Source of the DNA: Acidobacteriota bacterium
GTDB taxonomy: Bacteria; Acidobacteriota; Terriglobia; UBA7540
DNA: 6,327 nt
Direction: 5' to 3'
Assembly (NCBI GenBank): GCA_021828225.1
Contig: JAKASH010000186.1
Location: forward strand, 1-6,327
Below, piece by piece: positions 1-6,327 of this stretch; the first letter of the stretch is position 1; the number at the start of each line of letters is the position of its first letter. The notes beneath the pieces are model-generated. The model worked only from the letters and a program-made list of their open reading frames with translations. It was not told the origin of the DNA and ran no database searches. The position numbers and the translations under genes are program-made.

Positions 1-605
1 CCCAGTCCACGCAGCCTGTTGCCGAAACCACACAGACTTCTGTTCAACCTGCTCAACCCGCCCAAGTGACGATTCTGGAGGGTACTCGCTTAACGGTTCG
101 ATTGATCGATCCTGTCGATTCCGAAAAGAACAAGGAAGGCGACACCTTTCGCGCGTCGCTTGATTCGCCCGTCGTGATTCAAGATAAGACCGTAATTCCG
201 AAAAACGCGGACGTGGAGGCACGGCTGGTTTCGGCCAAGAGCGCCGGACATTTCGCGGGTAGTTCGGCGGTCGTTCTGGTACTGACAAAAATCACGGTTG
301 GCGGAAAGGCCTACGACGTACAGACCGGGGAGTTTTCCAAGAAAGGTGCCTCGCGCGGCAAACGGAGCGCGGCCATTATTGGAGGGGGTACCGCCGCTGG
401 CGCGGCGATCGGGGCAATTGCCGGTGGTGGGAAAGGTGCAGCGATCGGGGCTGCCGCGGGAGCGGGCGCAGGCGCCGGTGTTCAGGCGTTAACGAAGGGC
501 CAGCAGATCAAATTGCCGCCAGAAACGCTCCTGGAGTTTCAGCTTAAGGCACCTCTCACAGTGACCCCTGTCAGCGGCACCGAGAAAGGGGAGACGGCCG
601 GATAA
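1..605 (+). CDS. Secreted glycine-zipper protein, 3' part (5'-truncated)
   Basis: The reading frame (codons beginning at base 3) is open to the left edge, so the true start lies outside the window. The GTG at 66 is internal, because the codons before it encode a Gln/Thr/Pro/Ala-rich stretch typical of a linker behind a signal peptide or lipobox. From about base 69 to 355 there is a domain of alternating hydrophobic residues, probably beta-rich, beginning ILEGTRLTVRL and containing GDTF and VIPKNADVEARL. Bases 375-491 encode a Gly/Ala-rich glycine zipper (IIGGGTAAGAAIGAIAGGG and onward), a membrane-inserting or helix-packing element. A short tail with KLPPETLLEFQLKAPL ends the protein. From memory, many acidobacterial proteins share this order and are annotated hypothetical or glycine zipper family. 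Location in the periplasm or outer envelope is inferred; the molecular role is unknown. It is the only gene here that looks exported. Confidence 0.8.
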   Translation, partial: QSTQPVAETTQTSVQPAQPAQVTILEGTRLTVRLIDPVDSEKNKEGDTFRASLDSPVVIQDKTVIPKNADVEARLVSAKSAGHFAGSSAVVLVLTKITVGGKAYDVQTGEFSKKGASRGKRSAAIIGGGTAAGAAIGAIAGGGKGAAIGAAAGAGAGAGVQALTKGQQIKLPPETLLEFQLKAPLTVTPVSGTEKGETAG

Positions 606-622
606 CAGCGCAGATCGGCCGT
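594..622 (+). other. GC-rich inverted repeat at the 3' end of the first gene
   Basis: ACGGCCG (594-600) is matched by CGGCCGT (616-622), giving a perfect 7-bp stem with a 15-nt loop. The loop contains the stop codon of the upstream gene. No run of T follows, so this is not a canonical intrinsic terminator. The core CGGCCG is self-palindromic, and an alternative pairing AGATC/GATCT (612-616 with 625-629) competes. A role in 3' end stability or termination is only possible. Confidence 0.2.
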
Positions 623-725
623 AAGATCTAAGGCTGAAGTAGTGAAGATGAATGACCTGTTCCTTTCGATTACGTCAGCATTGCTTTTTGACCAGTGCAG
701 AGTTCTGACTAACTGAATTTGTTTC

Positions 726-732
726 AAGGAGG
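726..732 (+). promoter_or_regulatory. Strong ribosome binding site for the 74-aa protein
   Basis: AAGGAGG lies 5 nt before the ATG at 738 and fully matches the anti-Shine-Dalgarno core. The membrane protein gene at 1452 has the same motif at the same spacing, which supports both start choices and suggests high translation. Confidence 0.85.
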
Positions 733-737
733 ATGCG

Positions 738-962
738 ATGGACGAGCTGATCAAACTATTAACCGAGAAAACGGGGCTGCCGGACGACAAAGCCAGGGTG
801 GCAGTTGAGGTTGTCGTCGGCTTTTTGAAGCAGCGCTTGCCCGGTTCAGTTGGCGAACAACTAAACGCCTTTGTATCGGGTACCGCAGGCGGCGGCCTGA
901 CCGAGAAGGTGAAAGGGATAGCCGAAAGCGTGGGCGGGGTGTTTACCAAGAAGCCCAGCTGA
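738..962 (+). CDS. Small helical protein, DUF2267/DUF2780-like (74 aa)
   Basis: The start is set by a full AAGGAGG 5 nt upstream of the ATG. Residues 1-44 are predicted amphipathic helices: MDELIKLLTEKTGLPDDKA, then a hydrophobic helix (VAVEVVVGFLKQRLP). This helix, 'TG-x-x-x-x-x-A' turn, helix, 'LP' pattern resembles the repeat unit of DUF2267 and DUF2780 proteins. A Gly-rich hinge (about residues 47-54) leads to a short second segment with KVKGIAESVGGVF and a basic end. There is no signal peptide or true membrane helix, so it is probably cytosolic. Similar tiny proteins are common in Acidobacteria as far as I recall, but none has an assigned function known to me. It stands alone, with 132 bp before it and 148 bp before the next start, among other stress-type mini-genes. 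The family resemblance is by eye and tentative; that the gene is real is well supported. Confidence 0.8.
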   Translation: MDELIKLLTEKTGLPDDKARVAVEVVVGFLKQRLPGSVGEQLNAFVSGTAGGGLTEKVKGIAESVGGVFTKKPS

Positions 963-1097
963 TATTCGAATTAGCTTGTGGCGCAGTACTTGTCGTCGGG
1001 GTCTCGGGAATGCGTCAAAACGAGGGTGCGGTTCACTCACGGGTGTCTAAGTGTGTTGGCTAAATGACAACATTGCGAGCTTGCGTAAACAACCAGA

Positions 1098-1103
1098 AAG
1101 GAG
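1098..1103 (+). promoter_or_regulatory. Ribosome binding site that fixes the start at 1111
   Basis: AAGGAG stands 7 nt before the ATG at 1111. The same frame is open upstream to a GTG at 1051, but that start has no comparable site, and the extra 20 residues lack the character of the rest of the protein. Confidence 0.8.
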
Positions 1104-1110
1104 AATTTTT

Positions 1111-1344
1111 ATGGCGGATATGAGTAGGCATCTCGACAAAGCTTATGAGATGAAATCGTTCGAAGAACTTGCAGATGGTCCGCTTGAGGCATTGGAAGGG
1201 ATAACGAAGCATGATGCCGAGTTGCTCGGCAAGGCATTCAACATTCACACGATTCGCGATCTTGCGGAGAGCAAGTTTGTGCTGCGCGCCCAGGCGATCG
1301 TCAACCTTGCCAAAGTCCATACCGCGAAGAGAAAAGCTGCTTAG
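1111..1344 (+). CDS. Mini-protein with a helix-hairpin-helix-like unit (77 aa)
   Basis: I chose the ATG at 1111 over an upstream in-frame GTG at 1051 because of the ribosome binding site at 1098-1103. The protein starts MADMSRHLDKAYEMKSFEEL. Residues 24-52 (PLEALEGITKHDAELL, then FNIHTIRDLAE) read like a single helix-hairpin-helix of the sort in which 'xLxGIt/g' forms the hairpin and a second 'hxTIxDLA' helix follows. A hydrophobic helix with AQAIVNLAKV and a Lys/Arg-rich tail (KRKAA) complete it. HhH units usually bind the DNA backbone without sequence specificity or mediate protein contacts. However, the classic GxG hairpin is GIT here, so DNA binding is not assured. I recall similar stand-alone proteins in several phyla, always as hypotheticals. 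No nuclease, polymerase or ligase domain is attached. Function unknown. Confidence 0.78.
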   Translation: MADMSRHLDKAYEMKSFEELADGPLEALEGITKHDAELLGKAFNIHTIRDLAESKFVLRAQAIVNLAKVHTAKRKAA

Positions 1345-1439
1345 CAAAACCACATCGTCCGACTGCCGGCTGACTGTAACGAGGCCTGTTCTGCAATTAC
1401 GGTCCGTCGGCGAGGCTCCTGAAAGTGCATGCTTTTCGG

Positions 1440-1446
1440 AAGGAGG
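1440..1446 (+). promoter_or_regulatory. Strong ribosome binding site that fixes the start at 1452
   Basis: AAGGAGG is 5 nt upstream of the ATG at 1452, identical in motif and spacing to that at 726-732. An in-frame ATG at 1425 lies upstream of this site and would add nine mostly polar or charged residues to a hydrophobic N-terminus, so it is not favoured. Confidence 0.85.
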
Positions 1447-1451
1447 ACGCC

Positions 1452-1712
1452 ATGTTGCATTGGCTTTGGGTTGTTGTGATTGGTGTTGTGATCGGGGCTC
1501 TTGCCAAGCTCATTATGCCTGGTAAAGACCCTGGAGGGTTCATCATTACGGCCCTGCTCGGGATCGCTGGATCGGTGGCTGCCACACTAATGGGCCACGC
1601 GGTTGGCTGGTACGGCCCAGGAGAATCGGCCGGATTCATTATGTCGGTGATCGGAGCGATTATCCTTCTGGCCATCTATCGCGTCGTGAGGCACCGCCCT
1701 GTTACGCATTGA
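1452..1712 (+). CDS. GlsB/YeaQ/YmgE family stress-response membrane protein
   Basis: This is an 86-aa inner-membrane protein with three predicted transmembrane helices: about residues 5-22, 30-47 and 59-79. The first loop carries the family hallmark: GALAKLIMPGKDPGGF, in which the helix-1 end 'AKLI-PG-DPGG' is followed by a small-residue helix with LLGIAGSVAA. The late GFIMSVIGAIILL then a basic end (YRVVRHR) also fits. Length (80-90 aa) is normal for the family, which Pfam calls transglycosylase-associated protein. The enzymatic association is historical and the true role is unknown; homologues in enterobacteria and enterococci (GlsB) are linked to stress responses. The start at 1452 follows from the AAGGAGG site. 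It is the last of three small genes and is followed by a 216-bp gap before the ATPase, so it probably ends its own transcript, though no terminator hairpin is evident. Confidence 0.93.
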   Translation: MLHWLWVVVIGVVIGALAKLIMPGKDPGGFIITALLGIAGSVAATLMGHAVGWYGPGESAGFIMSVIGAIILLAIYRVVRHRPVTH

Positions 1713-1928
1713 ATCCGGAGTCCGCAAGAGTCGAAAGACAAGAGCCTGCCCCGCGCTCTAGTGATGGCGGCGACATGCGCGCCAGTAAGAAGGGGACGTG
1801 TCGCTTGAAAGCGGCGTGTGAATCTGTGTGCGAGGTTGGGATTGCCTGAGCTGACCGGGATGAATCCTCCAGCAAACGGGGGACAGATCGCGCCCGAGCT
1901 GCCAAAGGAAATCCAGAGGTGACCAGCC
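1713..1928 (+). other. 216-bp leader before the ATPase, with a possible 20-codon ORF
   Basis: No gene-sized frame, RNA gene or clear promoter is visible here. An ATG at 1860 opens a 20-codon frame that begins MNPPANGG and ends with TGA at 1920-1922. That stop lies inside the AGAGGTGA (1915-1922) that serves as ribosome binding site for the ATPase start at 1929. No good Shine-Dalgarno precedes the ATG at 1860, so translation of this mini-frame is doubtful. If translated, its termination at the ATPase ribosome binding site could couple the two. Confidence 0.2.
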
Positions 1929-4349
1929 ATGCAGGACTACGAAAAACTGGGCGTATTCTACCTGGGGCGTTTATACGATTCGGCCAGAGGAAAAGCTGCG
2001 GACGATCTCATCCTGTATGACTCCAAGGATCTCGTCACCCACGCAGTGTGCTTCGGAATGACAGGCAGCGGGAAGACGGGCCTCTGCACCGTACTGCTGG
2101 AGGAAGCCGCCATCGACGGAGTGCCGACTCTGGTAGTCGATCCCAAGGGCGACATCTCCAACCTGTTGCTCACCTTCCCAGATCTATCACCGGAGGCTTT
2201 CCGCCCTTGGATCAACGAAGATGACGCACGCAGCAAGGGAATCTCGCCCGAGGAATACGCCCGCAAACAAGCGGAGCTTTGGAAGAATGGGCTCGCCGCC
2301 TGGGGACAAGACACAAGCCGTATCCTGCGGCTGCGCGATGCAGCAGACTTTGCCATTTTCACTCCGGGCAGCACGGCGGGTTTGCCGGTCTCGATTCTCA
2401 AATCGTTCGCCGCGCCAGGATCAGCTATCGTAGAGGACCCGGAGTTGCTGCGTGAGCACGTCAACGCCACTGCGACGGCGTTGTTGGGATTGCTCGGCAT
2501 CCAGGCGGACCCAGTCAAGAACCGGGAGCACATCCTGCTTGCTACAATCCTGGGCAACGCCTGGACGCAGGGGCGAGACCTGGACCTGGGCACGTTGATC
2601 CAGGCTGTGCAATCACCGCCGGTATCGCGCATCGGTGTGCTCGACCTGGAGTCGTTCTATCCAGCGAAGGAACGGTTTGAGCTGTCGACGTCGCTCAACA
2701 ACCTGCTCGCCTCGCCGGGCTTTGGATCGTGGCTGGAAGGGGAGCCCCTGGATATTGCCAGCCTGTTGTATACACCACAGGGGAAACCGCGCGTCTCGAT
2801 CTTCTCCATCGCGCACTTGGGGGATGCCGAGCGCATGTTCTTCGTCTCACTTCTGCTTAACCAGATGTTGAGCTGGATGCGCATGCAGTCCGGGACTACG
2901 AGTCTGCGTGCCATTGTTTACATGGACGAGATCTTTGGCTACTTTCCGCCGGTGGCCAATCCCCCGTCGAAACAACCCCTCCTTACACTTCTAAAGCAGG
3001 CCCGAGCCTTCGGCGTGGGACTGGTACTGGCCACGCAGAATCCGGTGGATCTGGATTACAAAGGTCTGGCCAACACCGGAACCTGGTTTATTGGCCGCCT
3101 CCAGACCGAGCGTGATCGCAGCCGCGTGCTGGATGGACTGGAAAGCGCCGTGGGTGGCGGCGTGGACCGCCAGCGGATGGAGCGGATTCTCTCTCAGCTC
3201 GGCAACCGCGTGTTCCTGATGAACAACGTTCACGAAGATGCGCCGGTTGTGTTTGAGACACGCTGGGCGATGTCTTATCTGCGCGGACCACTGACACGGA
3301 CACAGATCAAGGCATTGATGGGACCGCGGAGCCAGGCTGTTGCGGCTTCGACTGCTGTCACGCCTGCTGCGCCCGCCACGAAGGTATCCTCCGCCGTGGC
3401 CCCGCGGCCGGTTCTGCCTCCCGAGGTGGCGCAATATTTCGTGCCGGTACGCGGCCTACGCCCGGCTGGCGCGCAGTTGATCTACCAACCGAAGCTTCTC
3501 GGCGCCGCGCAGGTTCGTTTCGCCGATGCCGCCGCACATGTGGACTGCCCTCGTGACTTAATCCTGATGACCGAGATCGAGGCGGGGGCGGTCACTGTGG
3601 ACTGGCAGAACAGCACGGAGCCGGGATTCGCACTCGATGAACTGGAAAGAGAGCCCGCTGAGGATGCGCTTTTCGGCTCTCTTCATGCCGAGGCTGCCAA
3701 GGCCAGGAGTTACGCTGCCTGGAGCCGCGACCTGGTGGCATGGTTGTATGGCAGCCAGACCCTAGAACTGTTCAGGAGTCCAAGTTTGGGAGAAACGTCT
3801 CAGCCTGGAGAATCGGAGCGCGACTTTCGCGTGCGGCTTCAGCAGGCAGGACGGGAAAATCGTGATGGGAATGTGGAAAAGTTGCGAAGAGCTTACGCGC
3901 CCAAGATGGCTGCGCTCGAGGAAAGAATTCGCCGCGCCGAGCAGGCTGCCGACCGAGAGAGGCAGCAGGCCAGCCAGCAGAAGATGCAGACCGCGGTCTC
4001 CATTGGGGCAACGCTGCTGGGTGCTTTTCTGGGCCGGAAGGCGGTCAGCACGTCCACCATGGGGCGAGCGGCGACTGCGGCCCGTGCCGGCAGCCGTACC
4101 TGGAAAGAAACGCAGGATGTCGCGCGTGCCGTAGAGTCGGTCGAAGCGCTGAAGCAGCAGCTTTCGGATCTGGAGGCTCAGTTTGCGGCGGAGACACAAG
4201 CGCTTGAGTTGGCGCTGAGCCCGGCGACAGAGACGTTCGACACCGTTGCCGTCAAGCTGAAGAAGACCAACATTACGGTGCGTCTGGTGGCACTGTGTTG
4301 GATGCCCAACTGGAAGGATTCTCAAGGAAATATCCAGCCTGCGTTTTGA
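1929..4349 (+). CDS. HerA/FtsK-superfamily ATPase with coiled-coil C-terminus (806 aa)
   Basis: This is a cytosolic P-loop ATPase of the HerA/VirB4/FtsK group (DUF87/helicase HerA central-domain type). The start is supported by AGAGGTGA 6 nt before the ATG. Visible motifs are Walker A GMTGSGKT (residues 43-50); the strand VVDPKGD (69-75), typical of HerA-like ATPases; Walker B IVYMDEI (329-335); ATQNP (368-372), the sensor Gln of this group; and GRLQTERDR (389-397), which holds candidate arginine-finger residues. The ATPase ends near residue 460. A Pro/Ala/Thr-rich linker (467-498) leads to a middle domain (about 499-640), coiled coil 1 (about 649-684), a Gly/Ala-rich hydrophobic segment (688-723), coiled coil 2 (about 725-763), and a C-terminal strand region ending near WMPNW. 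The group forms hexamers that pump or unwind DNA or move proteins. The substrate here is unknown, and no NurA nuclease or secretion genes lie nearby. The family is probably widespread and uncharacterised. glgX starts 63 bp downstream. Confidence 0.9.
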   Translation: MQDYEKLGVFYLGRLYDSARGKAADDLILYDSKDLVTHAVCFGMTGSGKTGLCTVLLEEAAIDGVPTLVVDPKGDISNLLLTFPDLSPEAFRPWINEDDARSKGISPEEYARKQAELWKNGLAAWGQDTSRILRLRDAADFAIFTPGSTAGLPVSILKSFAAPGSAIVEDPELLREHVNATATALLGLLGIQADPVKNREHILLATILGNAWTQGRDLDLGTLIQAVQSPPVSRIGVLDLESFYPAKERFELSTSLNNLLASPGFGSWLEGEPLDIASLLYTPQGKPRVSIFSIAHLGDAERMFFVSLLLNQMLSWMRMQSGTTSLRAIVYMDEIFGYFPPVANPPSKQPLLTLLKQARAFGVGLVLATQNPVDLDYKGLANTGTWFIGRLQTERDRSRVLDGLESAVGGGVDRQRMERILSQLGNRVFLMNNVHEDAPVVFETRWAMSYLRGPLTRTQIKALMGPRSQAVAASTAVTPAAPATKVSSAVAPRPVLPPEVAQYFVPVRGLRPAGAQLIYQPKLLGAAQVRFADAAAHVDCPRDLILMTEIEAGAVTVDWQNSTEPGFALDELEREPAEDALFGSLHAEAAKARSYAAWSRDLVAWLYGSQTLELFRSPSLGETSQPGESERDFRVRLQQAGRENRDGNVEKLRRAYAPKMAALEERIRRAEQAADRERQQASQQKMQTAVSIGATLLGAFLGRKAVSTSTMGRAATAARAGSRTWKETQDVARAVESVEALKQQLSDLEAQFAAETQALELALSPATETFDTVAVKLKKTNITVRLVALCWMPNWKDSQGNIQPAF

Positions 4350-4402
4350 ACATTCGAGGCAGGCATGGGCCCGGAACAAGCACGCTCGACAAAATAAAAA
4401 AC

Positions 4403-4409
4403 AAGAGGA
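4403..4409 (+). promoter_or_regulatory. Ribosome binding site for glgX
   Basis: AAGAGGA precedes the ATG at 4413 by 3 nt (4 nt counted from its AGAGG core), which is close but workable. It supports ATG 4413 as the start. The next conserved block (FPLGATLCADGVNFALYS) begins at residue 17, as expected for the family. Confidence 0.6.
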
Positions 4410-4412
4410 CGC

Positions 4413-6327
4413 ATGGGAATTGAGCACCACACCACGAAGTCGATCGAGAAGGGCAGCCCGTTTCCGCTCGGTGCTACCCTTTGCGCGGATGGCGTCAACT
4501 TCGCACTTTATTCAAAACACGCCACCGAGGTATTCCTGCTGCTTTTCGATGCTCCGGACGGGAATCCGACGGACACTATCCGCCTGCCGGAACGCGACAA
4601 GTTCATCTGGCATGTGAAAGTTAAAGACGTAAGAGCAGGACAGCTCTACGGCTACAAGGTTCGTGGCGAATATCGTCCCGAGTGGGGATTGCGGTTCAAC
4701 GACTCGAAGCTGCTCCTTGACCCGTACGCCAAGGCGGTCGACGGGAAGTTCCGCAATGTTGATAACCTGCTGCTCCCATATGATTCCAGGCCGGGCGCAG
4801 GAGACCGTTCGCCGGATCCACGCGACAACTCATCTATTGTGCCGAAGGGAATCGTCATTGACGATGCCTTTGACTGGCAAGGCGTTCGCTCGCCCGACTT
4901 CGGTCTGGAACAATTGGTGATCTACGAGGTCCACGTCAAAGGTTTTACGGCACATCCCTCCTCCGGCGTCGCCTACCCGGGAACGTACCTGGGGTTCATC
5001 GAGAAGATCCCGCATCTCAGCCGGCTCGGCGTCAATGCTGTGGAACTCTTGCCCGTCCACGAATCTTATGTCGACGACTTCCTGCCTCAAAAAGGCCTGA
5101 CGAACTACTGGGGCTATAACTCAATTGGGTTCTTTGCCCCGGAATCATCCTACAGCAGCCGACGAGCCCCGGGCTGCCAGGTCACCGAGTTCAAGACTCT
5201 GGTACGGGAGCTCCATCGAACCGGCATCAAGGTGATTCTCGACGTGGTCTATAACCATACGGGCGAGGGGAACGAGATGGGCCCCATGATCTGTTTTCGC
5301 GGCGTGGATAACCTTTCCTACTATCACCTCACCGGGCCTGCCGAAGCACCCTGCTTCTATTACATGAACTACACGGGTTGCGGCAATAGTCTCAATTTCG
5401 ATAACCCGGCCGTCATCCGCCTGGTCATGGATTCGTTGCGGTATTGGTTCGAAGTAATGCATGTGGACGGGTTCCGTTTTGATCTGGCGTCCGTGCTTGG
5501 CCGGACAGAAGACGGCTATTTCCGGTCTTCGGCGGCTTTCTTCGACACCGTTTCGCAGGACCCCGCGCTCAGCCGCGCGATCCTGATCGCCGAACCGTGG
5601 GACGTCGGCACCTACCAGGTGGGAAACTTTCCGGTGGACTGGTCCGAATGGAACGGCCGATTCCGGGACACGATGCGGCGCTTCGCGAAGGGCGATCCAG
5701 GCCAATTGGCCCAGGTGGGCTGGCGTCTCACCGGCTCGGCGGACCTTTACGGCGAGGACGGGCGCTCCGCCTACAATAGCGTGAACTTCATCACTTGTCA
5801 TGACGGCTTCACGCTGTGGGATATGGTCTCCTACAACGGGAAGCACAACGAGCTCAACGGAGAGAATAACCGGGACGGCACCAATGAGAACAATTCCTGG
5901 AACTGCGGTACTGAGGGCGAGACCAGCGATGCCGCCATCCTGGCGCTCCGTAAACGGATGATGAAGAACCACGTGTGCCATCTGCTGTTCGCTTGCGGGA
6001 CGCCCTTGATGTTAGGAGGAGACGAATTCGCGCGTTCGCAGCGGGGCAACAACAATGCGTACTGCCAGGACAACGAAATCGGATGGTTTGACTGGACTTT
6101 GGCGTCGCGGAACAGCGACCTGGTCGAGTTTTTTCGAAAGACCATCGCGTTCACGCGGCGATTCCCATGCCTCCAGCGACGAAAATTCCTTCTTGGCAAA
6201 GACCTGGATGCGGATGGCATTCCAGACCTCACCTGGTTTGCGCCCGACGGAGGCGAGCCCGCCTGGGAGGATGAGAATGCGCGAACCCTCTGCTACCAGC
6301 TCGATACCAGTGAAGATGGAGAACACC
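4413..6327 (+). CDS. glgX: Glycogen debranching enzyme GlgX/TreX (3'-truncated)
   Basis: This GH13 isoamylase-type enzyme hydrolyses alpha-1,6 branch points of glycogen or limit dextrins in the cytosol, releasing malto-oligosaccharides. The frame stays open for 638 codons to the right edge; family members are about 650-720 aa, so only the C-terminal beta domain is cut. The N-terminal CBM48-like domain begins FPLGATLCADGVNFALYS (residues 17-34) and includes YGYKVRG (79-85) and DPYA (103-106). The barrel begins at VIYEVHVKGFT (169-179). GH13 motifs are region I DVVYNHT (277-283); region II DGFRFD with nucleophile Asp357; region III AEPWD with acid/base Glu394; and region IV CHD with transition-state stabiliser Asp464. 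NYWGYN (231-236) and CGNSLNFDNP are typical of GlgX. All catalytic residues are present, so the enzyme should be active. In many bacteria this gene neighbours treY/treZ for trehalose synthesis, which could lie to the right. The 63-bp gap after the ATPase, without a terminator, permits co-transcription. Confidence 0.95.
   Translation, partial: MGIEHHTTKSIEKGSPFPLGATLCADGVNFALYSKHATEVFLLLFDAPDGNPTDTIRLPERDKFIWHVKVKDVRAGQLYGYKVRGEYRPEWGLRFNDSKLLLDPYAKAVDGKFRNVDNLLLPYDSRPGAGDRSPDPRDNSSIVPKGIVIDDAFDWQGVRSPDFGLEQLVIYEVHVKGFTAHPSSGVAYPGTYLGFIEKIPHLSRLGVNAVELLPVHESYVDDFLPQKGLTNYWGYNSIGFFAPESSYSSRRAPGCQVTEFKTLVRELHRTGIKVILDVVYNHTGEGNEMGPMICFRGVDNLSYYHLTGPAEAPCFYYMNYTGCGNSLNFDNPAVIRLVMDSLRYWFEVMHVDGFRFDLASVLGRTEDGYFRSSAAFFDTVSQDPALSRAILIAEPWDVGTYQVGNFPVDWSEWNGRFRDTMRRFAKGDPGQLAQVGWRLTGSADLYGEDGRSAYNSVNFITCHDGFTLWDMVSYNGKHNELNGENNRDGTNENNSWNCGTEGETSDAAILALRKRMMKNHVCHLLFACGTPLMLGGDEFARSQRGNNNAYCQDNEIGWFDWTLASRNSDLVEFFRKTIAFTRRFPCLQRRKFLLGKDLDADGIPDLTWFAPDGGEPAWEDENARTLCYQLDTSEDGEH

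Noticed and set aside
594..622. Intrinsic terminator after the first gene
   Set aside because: The 7-bp stem is real, but the loop is long and no T-run follows, so it is listed only as an inverted repeat.
688..716. TTGACC (688-693) as a -35 box for the 74-aa gene
   Set aside because: At 16-18 nt spacing only poor -10 matches (TAACTG/AACTGA) are found, so a promoter call is not supported.
1051..1110. N-terminal extension of the 77-aa protein from a GTG at 1051
   Set aside because: The strong ribosome binding site at 1098-1103 lies inside this extension and points to the ATG at 1111.
1958..2632. 224-codon minus-strand open frame opposite the ATPase
   Set aside because: It lies opposite the Walker A and following conserved region of the ATPase; its Ser/Arg-rich composition and lack of any motif mark it as a shadow.
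4372..4398. GGAAC (4372-4376) as half of an EcfG-type stress promoter before glgX
   Set aside because: No GTT element occurs at the required 16-17 nt spacing.
3762..4430. 222-codon minus-strand open frame opposite the ATPase C-terminus and the gap before glgX
   Set aside because: The Cys/Arg/Leu-rich translation has no motif, and the opposite strand encodes well-formed coiled coils.
4420..4617. 65-codon plus-strand frame at the start of glgX
   Set aside because: It is out of frame with the clear GlgX N-terminus starting at 4413.
5145..5981. 278-codon open frame on the minus strand inside glgX
   Set aside because: It lies opposite a reading frame carrying all GH13 catalytic motifs. Its composition is that of a shadow frame, with no recognisable domain.

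Overview
The window is a plus-strand-only stretch of moderately GC-rich bacterial DNA carrying six genes, two of them cut by the window edges. The nearest match from memory is an acidobacterium (Terriglobia-like). The reasons are the style of the secreted glycine-zipper protein at the left, the run of very small stress-type genes with strong Shine-Dalgarno sequences, the roughly 800-residue HerA-type ATPase, and a GlgX of the kind often found beside trehalose genes. This assignment is inference; there is no rRNA or other phylogenetic marker here.

Left part (1-1712): the 3' end of a probably exported protein has a beta-rich domain followed by a glycine zipper. It is followed by three mini-genes. 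The first encodes a 74-aa helical protein resembling the DUF2267/DUF2780 type. The second encodes a 77-aa protein with one helix-hairpin-helix-like unit. The third encodes an 86-aa GlsB/YeaQ/YmgE (transglycosylase-associated) three-helix membrane protein. Each mini-gene has its own strong ribosome binding site and a 100-150 bp untranslated gap before it, so they look like separately tuned, possibly stress-induced, small genes rather than a tightly coupled operon.

Centre (1713-4412): after a 216-bp leader comes an 806-aa HerA/FtsK-superfamily ATPase with clear Walker A and Walker B motifs. Its long C-terminal part has a proline/alanine linker, a middle domain, and two coiled coils separated by a glycine/alanine-rich segment. 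No NurA-like nuclease or other HerA partner is present, so its substrate is unknown.

Right part (4413-6327): 63 bp downstream begins a glycogen debranching enzyme (GlgX/TreX, GH13) with a CBM48-like N-terminus and all the GH13 catalytic residues. It runs off the right edge. The short gap with no visible terminator suggests it may be co-transcribed with the ATPase, although no functional link is evident.

No tRNA, rRNA, CRISPR array, insertion sequence or convincing intrinsic terminator was seen. No gap between genes exceeds 300 bp. The least explained item is the ATPase with its coiled-coil hairpin C-terminus. I do not see strong evidence for a wholly new multi-gene system.
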